Notes: generated from the sequence alone by a model not told the origin. DNA of 64,000 bases from Saccopteryx bilineata (GCF_036850765.1 NC_089498.1:74688305-74752304), one strand, 5' to 3'. Positions 33,854 through 47,064 are shown, counted from the first letter of the stretch. Made by a program: numbers and translations.

Positions 33854-34305
33854 CAACCACCAGATAGGGGAAGGGGAAGGAAACACCACTATAGCAAAGG
33901 AGATGCTTCCAGAATTTCAGTTTGCACTCTGCCAACCTTAATAGCACAGAAAATCTATGAAAACAATTTCTATATTAGAAGGAAAATAATAGTGTATTAA
34001 TATTCTCAGCAATTATGACAGCAATAACTTTTTATTAATGGTTCTGTATATGATGTCCAGTAAAGAGAAGGTGGCCAATCCTATGGTCAAGGAAACTACT
34101 TCAGTTCCTCAGCTTCTGGCATCATGCTCCACAAATGTATCTACATGGAAATCTGAAAAATATTATCAAACACTTCACTGAATAATTATCTTCTAGCACA
34201 ATGAAGACCTCCCTTATTTTTCTAGTTGGATATACTAGAACTGTGTGATGTAATAAATGTTTGGGACTGATTTGGGATTAAAAAGCTAATCAACATAATG
34301 ATTTT

Positions 34306-34626
34306 TTTTTTCTGTGATAGAGAAAGAGAGAGTCAGAGAGAGAAACAGATAGGGACAGACAGACAGGAAAGGAGAGAAATGAAAAGCATCATTTTTTTGT
34401 TGCGGCACCTTAGTTGCTCACTGATTGCTTTCTCATATGCACCTTGACTGGGAAGCTACAGCAGACTGAGTGACCCCTTGCTCGAGCCAGCGACCTTGGG
34501 CTCAAGCTGGTAAGCTTTGCTCAAACTAGATGAGCCTGCACTCAAACTGGCAACCTCGGGGTCTCGAACCTGGGTCCTCCACATCTCAGTTTGACGCTCT
34601 ATCCACTGTGCCACTGCCTGGTCAGG
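34306..34626 (-). mobile_element. Type B SINE
   Basis: Reverse copy ending 'cactgcctggtcagg'. Duplication 'caacataatgatttt' flanks it (34291-34305 and 34627-34641), perfect over 15 bp. Confidence 0.93.
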
Positions 34627-34899
34627 CAACATAATGATTTTAAGACTGGCAATATTCTGAATCTTTTCAAACATTAAAGGCTAAAAAGATGCAAAATAAT
34701 ATCAAGATGGGCCACTGGACAGACATGTCAGGAAGCACAGATGACCGACTTCCCTTAGCACCCTTTCTGAAAATGAACCCAGTGCAGGAGACATCTGCAG
34801 TCTCTGGGAAGGTGCCCTGTGGAGCAGTCCGATGTTGAACACCGAAACCACAAATGGATGACTATGAATGAACAAACCCTCCTAGAGTGCATGATGGGT

Positions 34900-35290
34900 A
34901 CCAGGCATTGCACTTTCTTACCTCAGGAAGTCCTTGTAACTCTGTGAGGCAGATATTATCTCAATTGTACATATGAGGAAATTAAAGCTCCCAGGATCAA
35001 AGTCATCAATTTCAAATTCAGATGGCTTTTTAAAGAGTTCAAATAACAGTACTGTTTGTATACTGACTATCCCTTTGACAAATACTTGTTGTGTAACCTA
35101 TTCTGTGCATACCTCCACTATTGTGCTTTTCTCTCTGTAATCACTGCAATCATTTCCATCATTTTAATAACTGTCTAATTTTCCCGTCTAACTCCTTAAA
35201 TCCAGGAGCCACGGTCTACTTGCTTTTGTATATCCAGTATCTAACACAATGCTTGGCACATGCCCAAACACTCAACAGCTTTAATTTATT
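34900..35290. repeat. MIR (minus) and L2 tail (plus) remnants
   Basis: 34915-35010 ('gtgaggcagatattatctcaattgtacatatgaggaaattaaagc') is a reverse MIR core. 35195-35280 ('aaatccaggagccacggtctacttg...caatgcttggcacatgcccaaacactcaa') resembles an L2 3' end. Both are diverged. Confidence 0.5.
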
Positions 35291-36244
35291 AGTCAAAAAA
35301 GTAGCTAAGTTTTACACTTTTGGCTTTTCTTTATTATTCTCTTAGGTAGATAGGCTACCAGATCTCAAGGAAAGAGTGATAAAGAAAAGGGACACCCCCC
35401 TAAATTTTTTTTGGCATCATTTTATTTAAAGAGGCTTTTATTAATGCTAAAAATTCATTGATGCAGTTTATAGTTCATTAGTCCAAGTAGCTTAAATAAG
35501 AAAAACCATTTATGCTAATGTGCTGTATATTGATACAAAACCAACAACGAGAACCTGGGTGGGGAGGCTGTGAAGGCATTCTGTTAGAATAAGAAAAGTG
35601 AGAAACGGAAGAGACTTAACAGAAATCATTAATGCGCTGCTAACTGAATTCATAGGATAGTAACTTGAAGTAACACATGACCCTCTAAGGTAGCATCTGC
35701 CCAGAGTCTGAATTCAACAGGCTGCAATGCATTATTTATTCACAAATTAGTGCAGAGCTGGCTCTGGTCCCAGAGACACTGTCTAGATTCCCAAGACTCT
35801 GAAGGCTTTATGGCAGGCTAGAGACTAAAGCTATTTTTTAAAAGTTGTTTTCTCTAAGAAAAGAAAAAAAAAAAAAGATCTACCAGAGCTATGTAGTTGA
35901 GGCTGAATTAGTTATAAGAAAGGAAAAAAGAAAAACAACAAACAAGCTTCTTTTCACTCATTAGCACAATTGTTATTCTTTATAGCCCCTTTCTTTATTG
36001 TAAAATGTCCATAAATCCCCAAGACCATAATTCTGAAGGGCATCTGCCATTAAAGGTGGCTGTAGAAGGGATAAAAATGCAAAGACCTACTCAGATGCCT
36101 TATATATAATTTATTTAACTTTATTGTAAGTCTGATTTAGAGTCAAATTTGATCTGCCTATAGGCCCAGCTAGCTCTTAGAGAAATCTAGGGCAAGCTTC
36201 TCTTCTCTTATCCTGCCCTCTGCTCTTCATCTGTTTCTTTTTTT

Positions 36245-36835
36245 CTTTTTATTGAATGTATTGGACTGACACTGGTTAACAAAATTATACAGGTTTCAGG
36301 TGCACAGTTCCACAACACATCATCTGTACATTATATTGTGTGTTCACCACTCCAGTCAGGTCTCCTTCCATCACTCTTTATCCCCCTCTACCACCCCACC
36401 TCTCCCCTAGCAATCACCACACTGTCTGTGACCATAAGTCTTTTTTTCTTTTTTGCTTAATCCTTCTACCCATGCCCCCCCACCAGTCCCCAACCCTCCC
36501 TGACAGCTGTCAGCCTGCTCTCTATCTATGAGTCTGTCTCTATTTTGCTTGTTAGTTCATTCTGTTCATTAGATTCCACATATGAGTAAAATCATATGGT
36601 ACCTGTCTTTCTCTGACTGGTTTATTTCACTTAGCATAATGCTCTCCAGGTTCAAGCTATTGCAAAAGGTAAGATTTCCTTCCTTTTTATGGCTACATAG
36701 TATTCCACTATGTAAATGTACCACAGCTTTTTTTATTCACTTATCTAATGATGAGGACATGGGCTGTTTCCAAATCTTGACTATTATAAAACACACTGCA
36801 ATGAACATAGGGGTGCATATATTCTTCTGAATTAG
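36245..36835 (-). mobile_element. 5'-truncated L1, 3' end
   Basis: Antisense L1 tail: 'ttgaatgtattggactgaca', 'acaggtttcaggtgcacagt', 'gagtaaaatcatatggtacc', 'tttatggctacatagtattcc' and 'gcaatgaacataggggtgca'. Ends near 36835, where a SINE follows. Confidence 0.85.
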
Positions 36836-36859
36836 TGTTGCATGTTTCTTCTTCTTTTT

Positions 36860-37235
36860 ATTTTTATTCAGTGAGAGGAGGGGAGGCAGAAGCAGACTCC
36901 TGCACGTGCCCCAACCGGGATCCACCTGGCAAGCCCACTAGGGGGCAATGTTCTGCCCATCTGGGGTTGCTCCATTGCTCAGCAACTGAGCTTTTCTTAG
37001 CACTGAGGTGGAGGCCATGAAGCCATCCTCAGCACCTGAGGCCAACTTGCTCAAACCAATCAAGCCATGGCTGTGGGAGAGGAAGAGAGAGAGGAAGAGA
37101 GAAAAAGACAGAAAAAGTAGGGGGAGGAGTGAGAAGCAGATGGTTGCTTCTCCTCTGTGTCCTGACTGGGAATTGAACCCGGGACATCCACACACCAAGT
37201 TGATGCTCTACCACTGAGGCAACCAGCCAGAACTT
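36860..37235 (-). mobile_element. Type A SINE, older subfamily
   Basis: Reverse copy with 'gtgagaggaggggaggcaga', 'gccccaaccgggatccacct' and 'gaattgaacccgggacatcc', with head 'gaggcaaccagccagaac'. Confidence 0.88.
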
Positions 37236-38309
37236 GTTAAAATACTTGATATGACTAAAGATCTACGTCCATAGACTGCTGCAGCTAGAATAGTAGGTAT
37301 AAACAATGAACTATAAACCCACAATGATCTTCTTCTATAATACTTTTCATTTTAATGTATTGCAGCCAACGGTATCCTATGTTAAATATCCTGTTGTGTG
37401 TTCGAATAAAAAAATTATTGTTGTGTTCTGAATTCCAAATAATTGACCGTTGAATTTTTGATAGCTTGGTACACAGCTGATTCATAGATTGAGAAGTACC
37501 TGTTTTATTAAAGAATGGTTGATAAGACTATTTGAATGACAGAGTGAGAAAAAATTTCCACTGGAAAAAGACTAAATCTTCATGACTTATTCATGATTTT
37601 CTTTTCCTTATGGCCAGTTTAAAATTAACTTAGAATGTAAAGTTAAAGATATTTGATGACGGGAAAATCCTGGAGATGGTCAAGTATTTCAGAAGTATCA
37701 CTAATATATCATTTATTTTGGAACTGCAAAGCCATCTGGAAATCAAAGAAAAATATCAATCTGTAACAGTTTTCTGTGCTTTTATGATCAATCAGGAAGA
37801 TCAGATTCAGAAGTGCTGATTAATGCCTTTTAAAAACCATACCAAGATCAATATTTTGAGAAACAAAGTACTCCTAAAACGTTTTCCTTCATTCTCCAAA
37901 AGATATGAAACAAAAAGTACTGTTCTGTTCACCTTTTACAGAATCATTACCAAGGTTGCATTTGTAACATCAAAGGAGCTTTCTATCACCAGGGAAATTC
38001 TATCATATATAGTATTTTCAGTCTGAGTCTACAGCCAGAGACCATCTAAGCCACAAATGATAGATAGCAAACTTGAGCTAGAGCATATAAAGAAATTTTC
38101 AAGAAATAAAATCAGTTTGTCTTTAGATTTTACCTATCTCCTTGTTTAACTTACCCTGAGAGCTAACATGGTCTCATCAGGACAAGAGATAAGACCTACT
38201 TCACAATATGTGGTACAGGGAGAAAATATAAATCAGCTGTGAAAACTACTAACATCAAGTCATGGGTGACTGACTTATAAAGAATTGTTGAAGAGATGGA
38301 AAATTTATT

Positions 38310-38506
38310 CTATTATTTTTATATATTTCTATTTTTACTGCATTTCTTTAGAAAGGGGAAGGAAGAGAGAGTGAGACAGAAAGAAACATCAATTTGTTGT
38401 TCCATTTGTTTATTGATTTGTTGATTCTTGTATGTGCACTGACCAGGAATCAAACCTGCAGCCTTGGTGTATCTGGACAACCCTCTAACCAACTATATAC
38501 AGCCAA
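38310..38506 (-). mobile_element. Type C SINE, diverged
   Basis: 'aacatcaatttgttgttcc', 'tgtgcactgaccaggaatca' and 'aaccctctaaccaactatatac' are the reverse order of a type C SINE (tail, body, tRNA head). Heavily mutated. Confidence 0.65.
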
Positions 38507-38981
38507 GATATACATTTCTAGTTGTAAAAGTAATGATTCTTTCCTAAAACACCTGTTGGTGTCCCAGGCAAAATAAAACTAGTAGGTTGGGTGGATCATG
38601 TTACTAACCTAATTTGTTAATTTTTATAGGATAAATAAATACCTGGATTTAATAAATAAGTAAAGGAATGAAAACAAATAACTGAAAGAAGCAAGAAGTA
38701 AAAATATTTTATATGGTGAAAGTAACAGTTGCCTTTTTCTTTTACATTTAGTAAAATAATGCTTGCTAGGGCCTTTACCTATCAGAATTTTACAAGGATA
38801 AAACAGTTCACGTTAAGTAAATTTTTTAGAAAAAAATAAACTCATAAAAGAATTTTATTATTGTAACCAAATATTAAAGTTATAATTTTTATACAGCTAG
38901 GATTGTTACCTTAGAAGTTTTTTTAAAACTTTTAAATATATTCTTGGATCCTTATAAGTTATAAATATCTAAAAGAGACCT

Positions 38982-39376
38982 GCCTGACCAGGCAGGGGTG
39001 CAGTGCATAGAGCATCAGACTGATACGCAGAGGATCCAGGCTCGAAACCCAGAGGTGGCCAGTTTGAGTGCAGGCTCACCAGCTTGAGTGTGTGGTTGCT
39101 GGCTTGAGTATGGAATCACAGACATGACTCCATGGTTGCTGGTTTGAGCCCATAGGTCACTGGCTTGAAGCCCAAGGTTGTTGGTTTTACCCAAGGTCAC
39201 TGGCTTGAGCAAGGGGTCACTCAATCCGCTGTAGCCCCCGGTCAAAGCACATATAAGAAAGCAATCAATGAACAACTAAGGAGCCACAACAAAGAATTGA
39301 TGATTGATGCTTCTCATCTCTCCGTTCCTGTCTGTTCCTATCTTTCTCTCTTGCTAAAAAAAATAAAAATAAAAAT
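38982..39376 (+). mobile_element. Type B SINE with extended 'ggcttgag' repeats
   Basis: Starts 'gcctgaccaggcaggggtgc' and carries several 'ttgctggcttgag'/'ggtcactggcttga' units like the copy at 1005, ending with an (AAAAT)n-like tail. Duplication aaaagaga flanks it (38971 and 39377). Confidence 0.88.
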
Positions 39377-40617
39377 AAAAGAGAGAAATATTCTTTAATA
39401 CTGCTTTTAGTGATTTTTGATAAATTCAAACTGAAAATATCTACAGATAGAAAAAGAAACTATAGATTTAAAACCATACACATTCTGCTTTTAGAGGCAA
39501 AAGTGGAAGAATAAAACAAAGGAAAACCCACCGAACATATTTAATTTTGTTTCTCAGATTTAATTAAATCAAGAGTCAGTCAACTCTCATCTTTGAGTTT
39601 ATATGAGTCCATTCAAAACTGGGAAACTGACTCATACTGGCTCAAACTGGCTATTAAAAATTTTTTAAATGTTTTGTCAAGAGAGTTCTAGTTCCAGAAA
39701 GTGTTTGATTGAAAGCCTTCTTGTCTCCTAGTCTCCTTTTCCATACTCTTTTGGCCAGAAATAAGAGCTGAGGCTGTTTCTTAATATGGTCCTCTGCATC
39801 AGGACCATATTAAGCACATTAAAGAGATGAGTACAATGAAGTCAGCTTGATGATGTAAAGGGTAGGTGATACTGAAATTTCCATAGGCACTTTTAATCAT
39901 GCAGTTGTGGTTACAATATTTTCATGGCTACAACATTTTTAAAGTTCTTTAATTTTTAACTTAAATTAACCCTCTTATTTTTTTTGTTCTACTCTTACTG
40001 ACAGATGAGGATAATCAGCATAATTCTTTATGTCTCCGTTTTATCTTTCTTCCTGACTGAACAAATCTAATGTCAATTTTTTTTCCTTCAAGGCTAGGAA
40101 GATAGAATAGACAATCACTGTTATCCTTTGAACTATATTACTTTGCCTTCAGATAATTGATAGTTATGCCTAAAATGTGATAATCTTATTGGTTATGTAA
40201 TGAGCATATGAACCTCAAAACTTATTTAAAAAATCATCCTATAGACTGAAATTCTGACAGATCATGCTATTTCAGTTTCCTTGTTTTATATTCTAGAGTT
40301 GGTGTCTTCATTCTTGTATAAATTAGTTTTTGCTTTTCTTTGACATGACATTTTTATGTCATTTTCCCCTTCATCAAAATTAAAATTAACCATAATCTTT
40401 CAAAGAGTTCTCAATTAACTTTCATTTTTGACTGACATCTTAGTTGCAGCAGTCCACAAGAAATCAATGAATATATATTACTGGAATTAGACTTGGCACC
40501 TGTCTCCAAGGAACTCAACTCAAGTTCTTGGTAACTTTAGGTGAAATTTTTAGTAATTTCAAAAGATATTAAAAAAACCAAGTATTACTTCAAAGCTATG
40601 TTTTTTGAATTCTGAAA

Positions 40618-41486
40618 TCTTTATTATATGCGGCTTAAGTGTCTGTTTGTCACCGATAGCTTATTGGTTGCTTGCGTAACTGTACTAGCCAATGGGGTGA
40701 AGTTGCCACGGCATTCAAATAGTCCCGCCTTCTGGCATGCCACCTCACAAATTGAGGTTAAAGATTGGAGCAATTATCATGCTGTTAAGAAATCTTAACA
40801 CCAGAAGGGATCTTTGCAATGGTACAAGACTAGAGGTTCTCCAATTGAAAAATAATGTCAAAATAGCTAAGTCTTTGGCTCCTCTAAAGGTGAAATACAT
40901 GTCACTCCAAGAATTGATTTGGCTCCATCTCAAACAGGGTTGCCGTTTCAATTGAGACATAGACAATTTCCTGTAAAACTTGCCTTTGCTATGACCATCA
41001 ATAAGTCTCAGGGCCAAACGCTTAAGTGTGTTGGCATTTTTTTACCTGAGCCTGCATTTGGACACGGTCAACTTTATGTTGCCTGTTCAAGAGTTCGTGA
41101 AAGAACAGACGTAAAATTAAAAACAATTGATGGTCCTCTGCAAGGCGAGCTTAAAAATGATGGAAAGATCTACACAAGAAATGTTGTGTACAAAGAGATC
41201 TTTGACATGTGAATTAACATTTTATTATTTAAATCACCTTTATTTATTGAGCTAGCGGTGGCTCTTAAGAAATGTACCACCAGTGGTTTCCTTCACTGCA
41301 CTCTACTTTAAACAATTAAGCAAGTAGAAGGGGGAAACCCCGTGGGGCAGTAAGCAAAGGGGCGTCCTCGCCGCCTGCCCTGGGTAATTCAGTTTGAATT
41401 AGCAGACATCTTTGCACAAATCATTTTAATTACAATTTATAATATCTAGAACAGCGGTCATTTCGTATGACCGCCGGGCTTTCTAG
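40618..41486 (+). mobile_element. Helitron, internally deleted, with helicase fragment
   Basis: The 3' end has the diagnostic layout: an 8 bp perfect hairpin gcggtcat/atgaccgc (41454-41461 and 41467-41474, loop ttcgt), then 'cgggcttt' and the terminal CTAG (41483-41486), followed by host T. The 5' end is best placed at TC (40618) after host A, giving insertion between A and T as Helitrons do. The interior holds only the C-terminal part of the PIF1-like helicase; the Rep endonuclease and helicase N-terminus are missing. No target duplication is expected or seen. Among mammals Helitrons are known chiefly from vesper bats. Confidence 0.88.
40735..41212 (+). pseudogene. Helitron helicase (PIF1-like, SF1) C-terminal fragment
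   Basis: The first piece, about 40737-40917, reads MPPHKLRLKIGAIIMLLRNL and later LCNGTRLEV. The second, 40919-41212, reads LAFAMTINKSQGQTL (helicase motif V region), FGHGQLYVACSRV (motif VI) and the terminal YTRNVVYKEIFDM. The two pieces overlap in different frames around 40917-40930, so a single-base indel separates them. The reading otherwise lacks stops over 150 codons, so decay is modest. The fragment cannot transpose by itself. Confidence 0.9.
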
Positions 41487-41837
41487 TAAAGAAATAAGGG
41501 TAGAATAAAGCAAAGCTGACCAGAATTAAGAGGATTAAAACATTAAAAAAAGTCTAACAAGCTAATGATTCTTAGAAAAAGAAATTAAATGGCTAGTTTA
41601 GGCAGTATCTTCTAAACACAACAGAACAGTATATTTTTTCTTAGTTGTAACACTCAACTTGGGCAAAAGAACTAGAAAAGGATAATGTTGAAGAAATCTA
41701 GATATTCAAGAAATTTGACCTTTTTCTCTTCCTAAAATTCAGGACATTTTATTTTTCTTTAGAGCTCCAAATAGGTCACACACAGTAATCTCATCTCAGA
41801 CTAAAAGTAACAACAATTATATAAAGAATAGAAAATA

Positions 41838-42035
41838 ATTCTGAAAGTCTGAGTTGGAATCCTGATTCAACCATTTAATAGTTCTGTGACTTTTATCTTT
41901 GAGTTTCAGTTTCTACATCTGCGACACAGGTATAATATCACTAAAACCAATAGGGTTGTCAGAAATTAAAACAAAGAAAGCATGTAATATATGTAAATTG
42001 CCTGGCTTATAGTAGGCACTCAATAAATGTTCAGG
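41838..42035 (+). repeat. MIR
   Basis: 'agtctgagttggaatcctgattcaacc', 'tgacttttatctttgagtttcagtttctacatctgc' and 'cctggcttatagtaggcactcaataaatg' give a nearly complete MIR in sense orientation. Confidence 0.8.
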
Positions 42036-42536
42036 GTCATTTCCCTCTTTCCTGACCTGGAAGTTAAATTTGACAGATAAATGGTGTTCTTTTCACTCTG
42101 AAAGCAACTCTGGTGAAAAAAAACAACAACACAAAAAACCTAAATGAAACTATGTATAAATCTCCTTGATCTGAAATTTTAAAGTAGAGAAGAAATAAAA
42201 CCAATGAGATAAAGAAAGAATGATTAAATTATAAAACCCATATGAAAGTTACTATTAATCATTTCCATTTTCTTCTTGGCTGTGATGATGACATATTTCA
42301 TACTTAATGAGGGGAGAAATTACCCAAACTTTGAAAAGTAAAATCAAATGTTTCATAAAAACAAAAACTGCTCCATTTTCCAGATGTTTTATGAGAAAAC
42401 TATTTTCAAACTCTTAAGTAAGGCCTTTTGGTCATTTTTCTGAGAAGACCAGTTTAAGTGCCTACTATATGCCAGTAGAGGGCATCCAGGAGAAGGTGAA
42501 AGAATACACATTAAAGGCATAGTTAGGTGCCAGGTG

Positions 42537-42960
42537 GTATATGAGTTTTCTAGGGCTGCCATAACAAAATGTCACCAAATGGATGACTTAAACAACAGAA
42601 GTTCATTTTTCTACAGTTCTGGAGGCTGGAAGTCTAAGATCAAGGTACAGGCTGAGTTGGTTTCCTTTGTGGCTTCCCTCCTTGGCTTGCAGCTGGCTGC
42701 CCTCTGGTTATCTCTTCACATGATTGTTCCTCTGCAATCATGTACATTTGCACCCCTCGTACCTCCCTGTGAGTACAAATGTTTTCTTCTTATAAAGACA
42801 CCAGCAGGATTGGATTAGGGCCCACCTGAAAGGCCTCATTTTAACTTAACCACCCCTTTAAAGGCCCTATCTTTAAGTATAATCACATTCTGAGGCACTG
42901 GGGGTTAGGGCTTCAACATAGGAATTCTGGGGGAAAATAATTTAGCCCATAAGCAACATC
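42537..42960 (-). mobile_element. MLT1-type (MaLR) solo LTR
   Basis: Antisense LTR: 'gagttttctagggctgccat' to 'tcatttttctacagttctggaggctgg', then 'ttataaagacaccagcagg', 'attggattagggcccacc' and 'ttcaacataggaattctggg'. Nearly complete and unambiguous as an MLT1-like LTR. Confidence 0.82.
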
Positions 42961-43720
42961 ATCCCACTGAAACATTGCCTTTAGGAACTAGGTTCTGAGA
43001 GAATAAATAATTCATCAAATGTCACACAGACAGTAAGTGGTGTAAATAAAATTCTTAGCTAAGGTCTCATTATGAGAGAACCCAAACCAATACTCTTCCT
43101 ACTATTCACACCTTTTCAAAGAACTACCAATCTAGCTGGAAAGGCACAATACTACTGATCCATACAACTTTCAATATAGATGTTATTGATAAGGAGCCAC
43201 TTATTCACAGGACTTGTGCTGTTATATGGAAAGAATGAATTTGAGGTTTATAAATATTTATTACATATTAGGCTGGGTTCTTTCACAGAAGAGTCAATTG
43301 GTTCCCTTAACACCAGGAACTGCAGAGTGGCAATGAGTAATAATAGTCTTGGTATGTCTTGGCCCAAAGTCTACAGATGATCCTAAGTCAAAGTCAAATA
43401 CAAAAGGGGCTTCTAGAATAGTGTCTTAGATATGACTGTCTATTAGATCTTTTTTCTTTTGTATTTGAATACAGGCTATGTGTAGGTATACAAGTATGAA
43501 ACCCCTAATCTACTTTATAATATTCTACCTCATTGGAAATCTGTACAATGTATTAGTGGGCTTTTAAATGGATAGCATCTCAGGATAAAAGACAAAAGTC
43601 CTATGCCCTGTCTCTTGAGACTCCTACTTGTATGTCCAGAGATTAGTGTTAGGCTAGATTGCAGAACTGGCACCTGCTCCATGCTCTGAATGACCCTTTA
43701 TGGTTATTTAAAGTTTATTT

Positions 43721-44094
43721 TTATTATTTATTTATTTTTTGTATTTTTACCAAGTGAGAAGCTGGGGGAGGCAGTCAGACAGACTCCCACATGCGCCCAA
43801 CCGGGATCCACCCAGCATGCCCACCAGGGGGCAATGCTTAGCCCCTCTGGGGTGTCGCTCCACTGCAATTGGGAGCCATTCCAGTGCCTAAGGCAGAGGC
43901 CATCCTCAGTGCCCGGGCCAACTTTGCTCCAATAGCCTTGGCTGCAGAAGGGGAAGAGAGAGATAGAGAGAAATGAGAGGGAGAAGGGTGGAGAAGCAGA
44001 TGGGCGCTTCTCCTATATGCCTTGGCTGGGAATCGAACCTGGGACTTCCACACGCCAGGCTGACGCTCTACTGCTGAGCCAATTGGCCAGGGCC
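43721..44094 (-). mobile_element. Type A SINE
   Basis: Reverse copy ending 'ccaattggccagggc'. Duplications tatttaaagtttatt (43706-43720) and tgtttaaagtttatt (44095-44109) match 14 of 15. Confidence 0.92.
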
Positions 44095-44164
44095 TGTTTA
44101 AAGTTTATTAAAAGTACTATTCTCTAACTACATTTTATGAATCAATACTCTATGTTAAATTGTA

Positions 44165-44478
44165 CCATATTTCCCCATGTATAAGACACACCTTAATTTT
44201 GGGGCCCGAAATTTGAAAAAAACAATGTATTACATAAAGTTATTGAACTCAAGTTTTATTCATCATAAATTCATACAATTCCTCATAACTGTCAAAACTC
44301 CCATTCATTAGTTTGTCCTCATCTGTGTCTGATAATGAATCACTGTCTTCATATATTAGCTTGTCCTCAGTTCCATTTATGGCATTTGAAATGCCACAAC
44401 CACTGTATAAGATGCATCCAGTTTTTAGACCCCAAATTTTTCTAAAAAGAAGTGTGTCTTATACATGGGGAACCACGG
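44165..44478. mobile_element. TA-flanked MITE with ~30 bp inverted termini
   Basis: Starts 'ccatatttccccatgtataa' and, on the minus strand from the right end, 'ccgtggttccccatgtataa'. The match continues through 'gacacac'. TA flanks each side (44163-44164 and 44479-44480). The 314 bp have no coding capacity. The interior is AT-rich with 'tgataatgaatcactgtctt'. Tc1/mariner-like target choice; family not assigned. Confidence 0.82.
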
Positions 44479-45566
44479 TAATTAAGTAATTAATAAGTTA
44501 AATAATTTACATTCCCAGATTATCATGTTTCCAAAGAAGACCACTCTAGGTATGCATACTAGGGGTCAAGGCATATATCTAGTCTCCTAATACATACCAA
44601 CTCTTATACAAAAACTGCTGGACTCTTGAAAGCAGGAAATAAAACTCCTGTGTGAAAGATATCCTCCCTCTACCAGAAGGAAAGAAACAAAGAAGGGCAA
44701 TTGTAGAAAAGTAACTTACATGGAGAGACTACAGAACAATAAGAAACAAAGTCTGCTTTACAAAAATCCTCTCAACTTTGACTCATCTTCTCTGGTGATA
44801 AGAATGAAAACTTCGTAAAGGCAAAGTTGCCCATCTTTGTTTAATCTATTTTATAAACACTTAGGCCTAGCTACTTTACAGGGCCTTCCATTTTCCTGTG
44901 GGACCTCTCCTGTACATATAAAAATCTTACATATAACTTTTTTAATAGGGACTACAAGAACCTCTTCAAAAAGGCTAAACTGTAGAGATCCATTACATTT
45001 TTTAGGTAAGTTATTTGAATATCAATTACACCATTTTCAGAAAACAAGTACAAAAGCACATTTCCAAGTTAGATCTGATTTTTAGTATTATCCTATTTCT
45101 GCTTCTCTTCTACAGCATGAATAATGAAGTGTTCTTTTTTAAAAAATATATATTTTAAAATTATAGTTGACATGTAAGAGTTCTTACTAAAAATAGGAAT
45201 TTGGTAGTAATTTTTCAAACTGTCTCAACTGAGTTAAGTCAGATCGGATCTCCCCTCATCTCCACCATTTGGTACCTTCTACACAATGAGCATAAAACTG
45301 GGGATACACACTCAGGCTGAGGACAGCTCTGACCCCTGCATTTCTTCTTCTTCAAGCTGTGTATCCAAAGACAACTAAAATGCTCAATTTAGACATTTTT
45401 GCTTTCAGGCCCAGAACCACCTTACTCCAAGACATTTTCATAGAACACACTGTTTTTTGTTCCCATCCACGGTCAGATTGCAAGATTCAAAGCAATCAGT
45501 TTTCACAGTTGGGAGGCAGACTGAAAGAATGCGAATAATGCATGTGCTCCCAACCTAGTGGCTCTA

Positions 45567-45818
<252 letters not shown>

Positions 45819-45914
45819 CTAAAAGAGAAGTAAGTCCCCATCCAGAAAAACATTACACAGTGGAAAAATACAGAAAAGTAAGAAAAATAACTGCCTACTG
45901 ATTTCTTCTTATTT

Positions 45915-46110
45915 GTCTACACTGTGCTACAATTTTTTCTTTTAATGCTCACAACAATCCTATGAGAGAAGCTCTCTGATTATCCTTATTTCACAGATGA
46001 GAAATTTGAGGCACACAGAGTTGATAAATTCTCAAGGTCAAGTAGCTAGCAAGTAGCAGAACCAGGATTCTATCGCAGATGCCGACAGCATTATAATTGG
46101 GACCCTCCGA
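45915..46110 (-). repeat. MIR
   Basis: 'acaacaatcctatgagagaagctc', 'tatttcacagatgagaaatttgaggcac' and 'ctagcaagtagcagaaccaggattc' give a reverse MIR about 100 bp upstream (5') of the 66-codon exon on the minus strand. Confidence 0.8.
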
Positions 46111-46488
46111 CAAATCTTTCTCACAATAAAAAATCATCAATCTCACAGTAATACCTTTCATATCTCAGGAGAATTTTAAAAAATTCACAACTTTTACTAC
46201 TGACTCTCTAGTTGTGAAGTGAGACAGCACAGCTACAGGCAAATACTTAACATCTAAGAGAAATAACCTATTTATTAGAATGATACATGAAATACTAAAG
46301 TGGTATAAAATAATTCTCCAAAAAAACATGAGGAATTAGTTCAATCTTTGAAAAGTTTTAAATGAGTTTTTTGAGAAAATTTAACTTTTGGGACTAGCAA
46401 CTATGATCTAACTATATATATAAAGAGCTTTTTGAGGCAAGTTGGTAATTGCTATAGCTTTTTTCTTTAATGAGTTGGTGCAGTCATG

Positions 46489-46857
46489 GGTTTTTTTGTA
46501 TTTTTCTGAAATGAGAAGCAGGGAGAAAGAAAGACACTCCCACACGTGCTCAACTGGGATCCACCCAGCATGCCCACCAGAGGGCGATGCTTTGTCCATC
46601 TGGGCCATTTGCTCCATTGCAACTGGAGCCATTTTAGCACCTGAGGTGGAGGCCATGAAGCCCTCCTCTGCGCCCAAGCCAACTCTGCTCCAATGGAGCC
46701 CTGGCTGCAGGAGGAGAAGAAAGAGACAGAGAGAAAGGAGAGGGGGAAGGGTACAGAAGCGGATGGGCGCTTCTCTTGTGTGCCCTGGCCGGGAATCAAA
46801 CCCGGGACTTCCAGATGCCGAGCCAACACTCTACCACTGAGCCTACCGGCCAGGGGC
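46489..46857 (-). mobile_element. Type A SINE
   Basis: Reverse copy ending 'ctaccggccagggg', with 'gaaatgagaagcagggagaa' and 'ccctggctgcaggaggagaa'. Flanked by 'ggtgcagtc' and 'cctgcagtc'. Confidence 0.9.
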
Positions 46858-47064
46858 CCTGCAGTCTTTTCTACCTCTTTACAAGCTAAAAAACACAGCT
46901 ACTGAGAATAATTAAAACAGATATATAAGGATAAATAATAAAGGTATGTTATGTAAACAATACACACAGGCTTGATGTTTAAATTGCCAAATTAGAAAAG
47001 CATAATACTTAGAAACTTAAGATTTGTAACAATGCATTTAGCTTAGTTAAATATTCTTTCAAAA

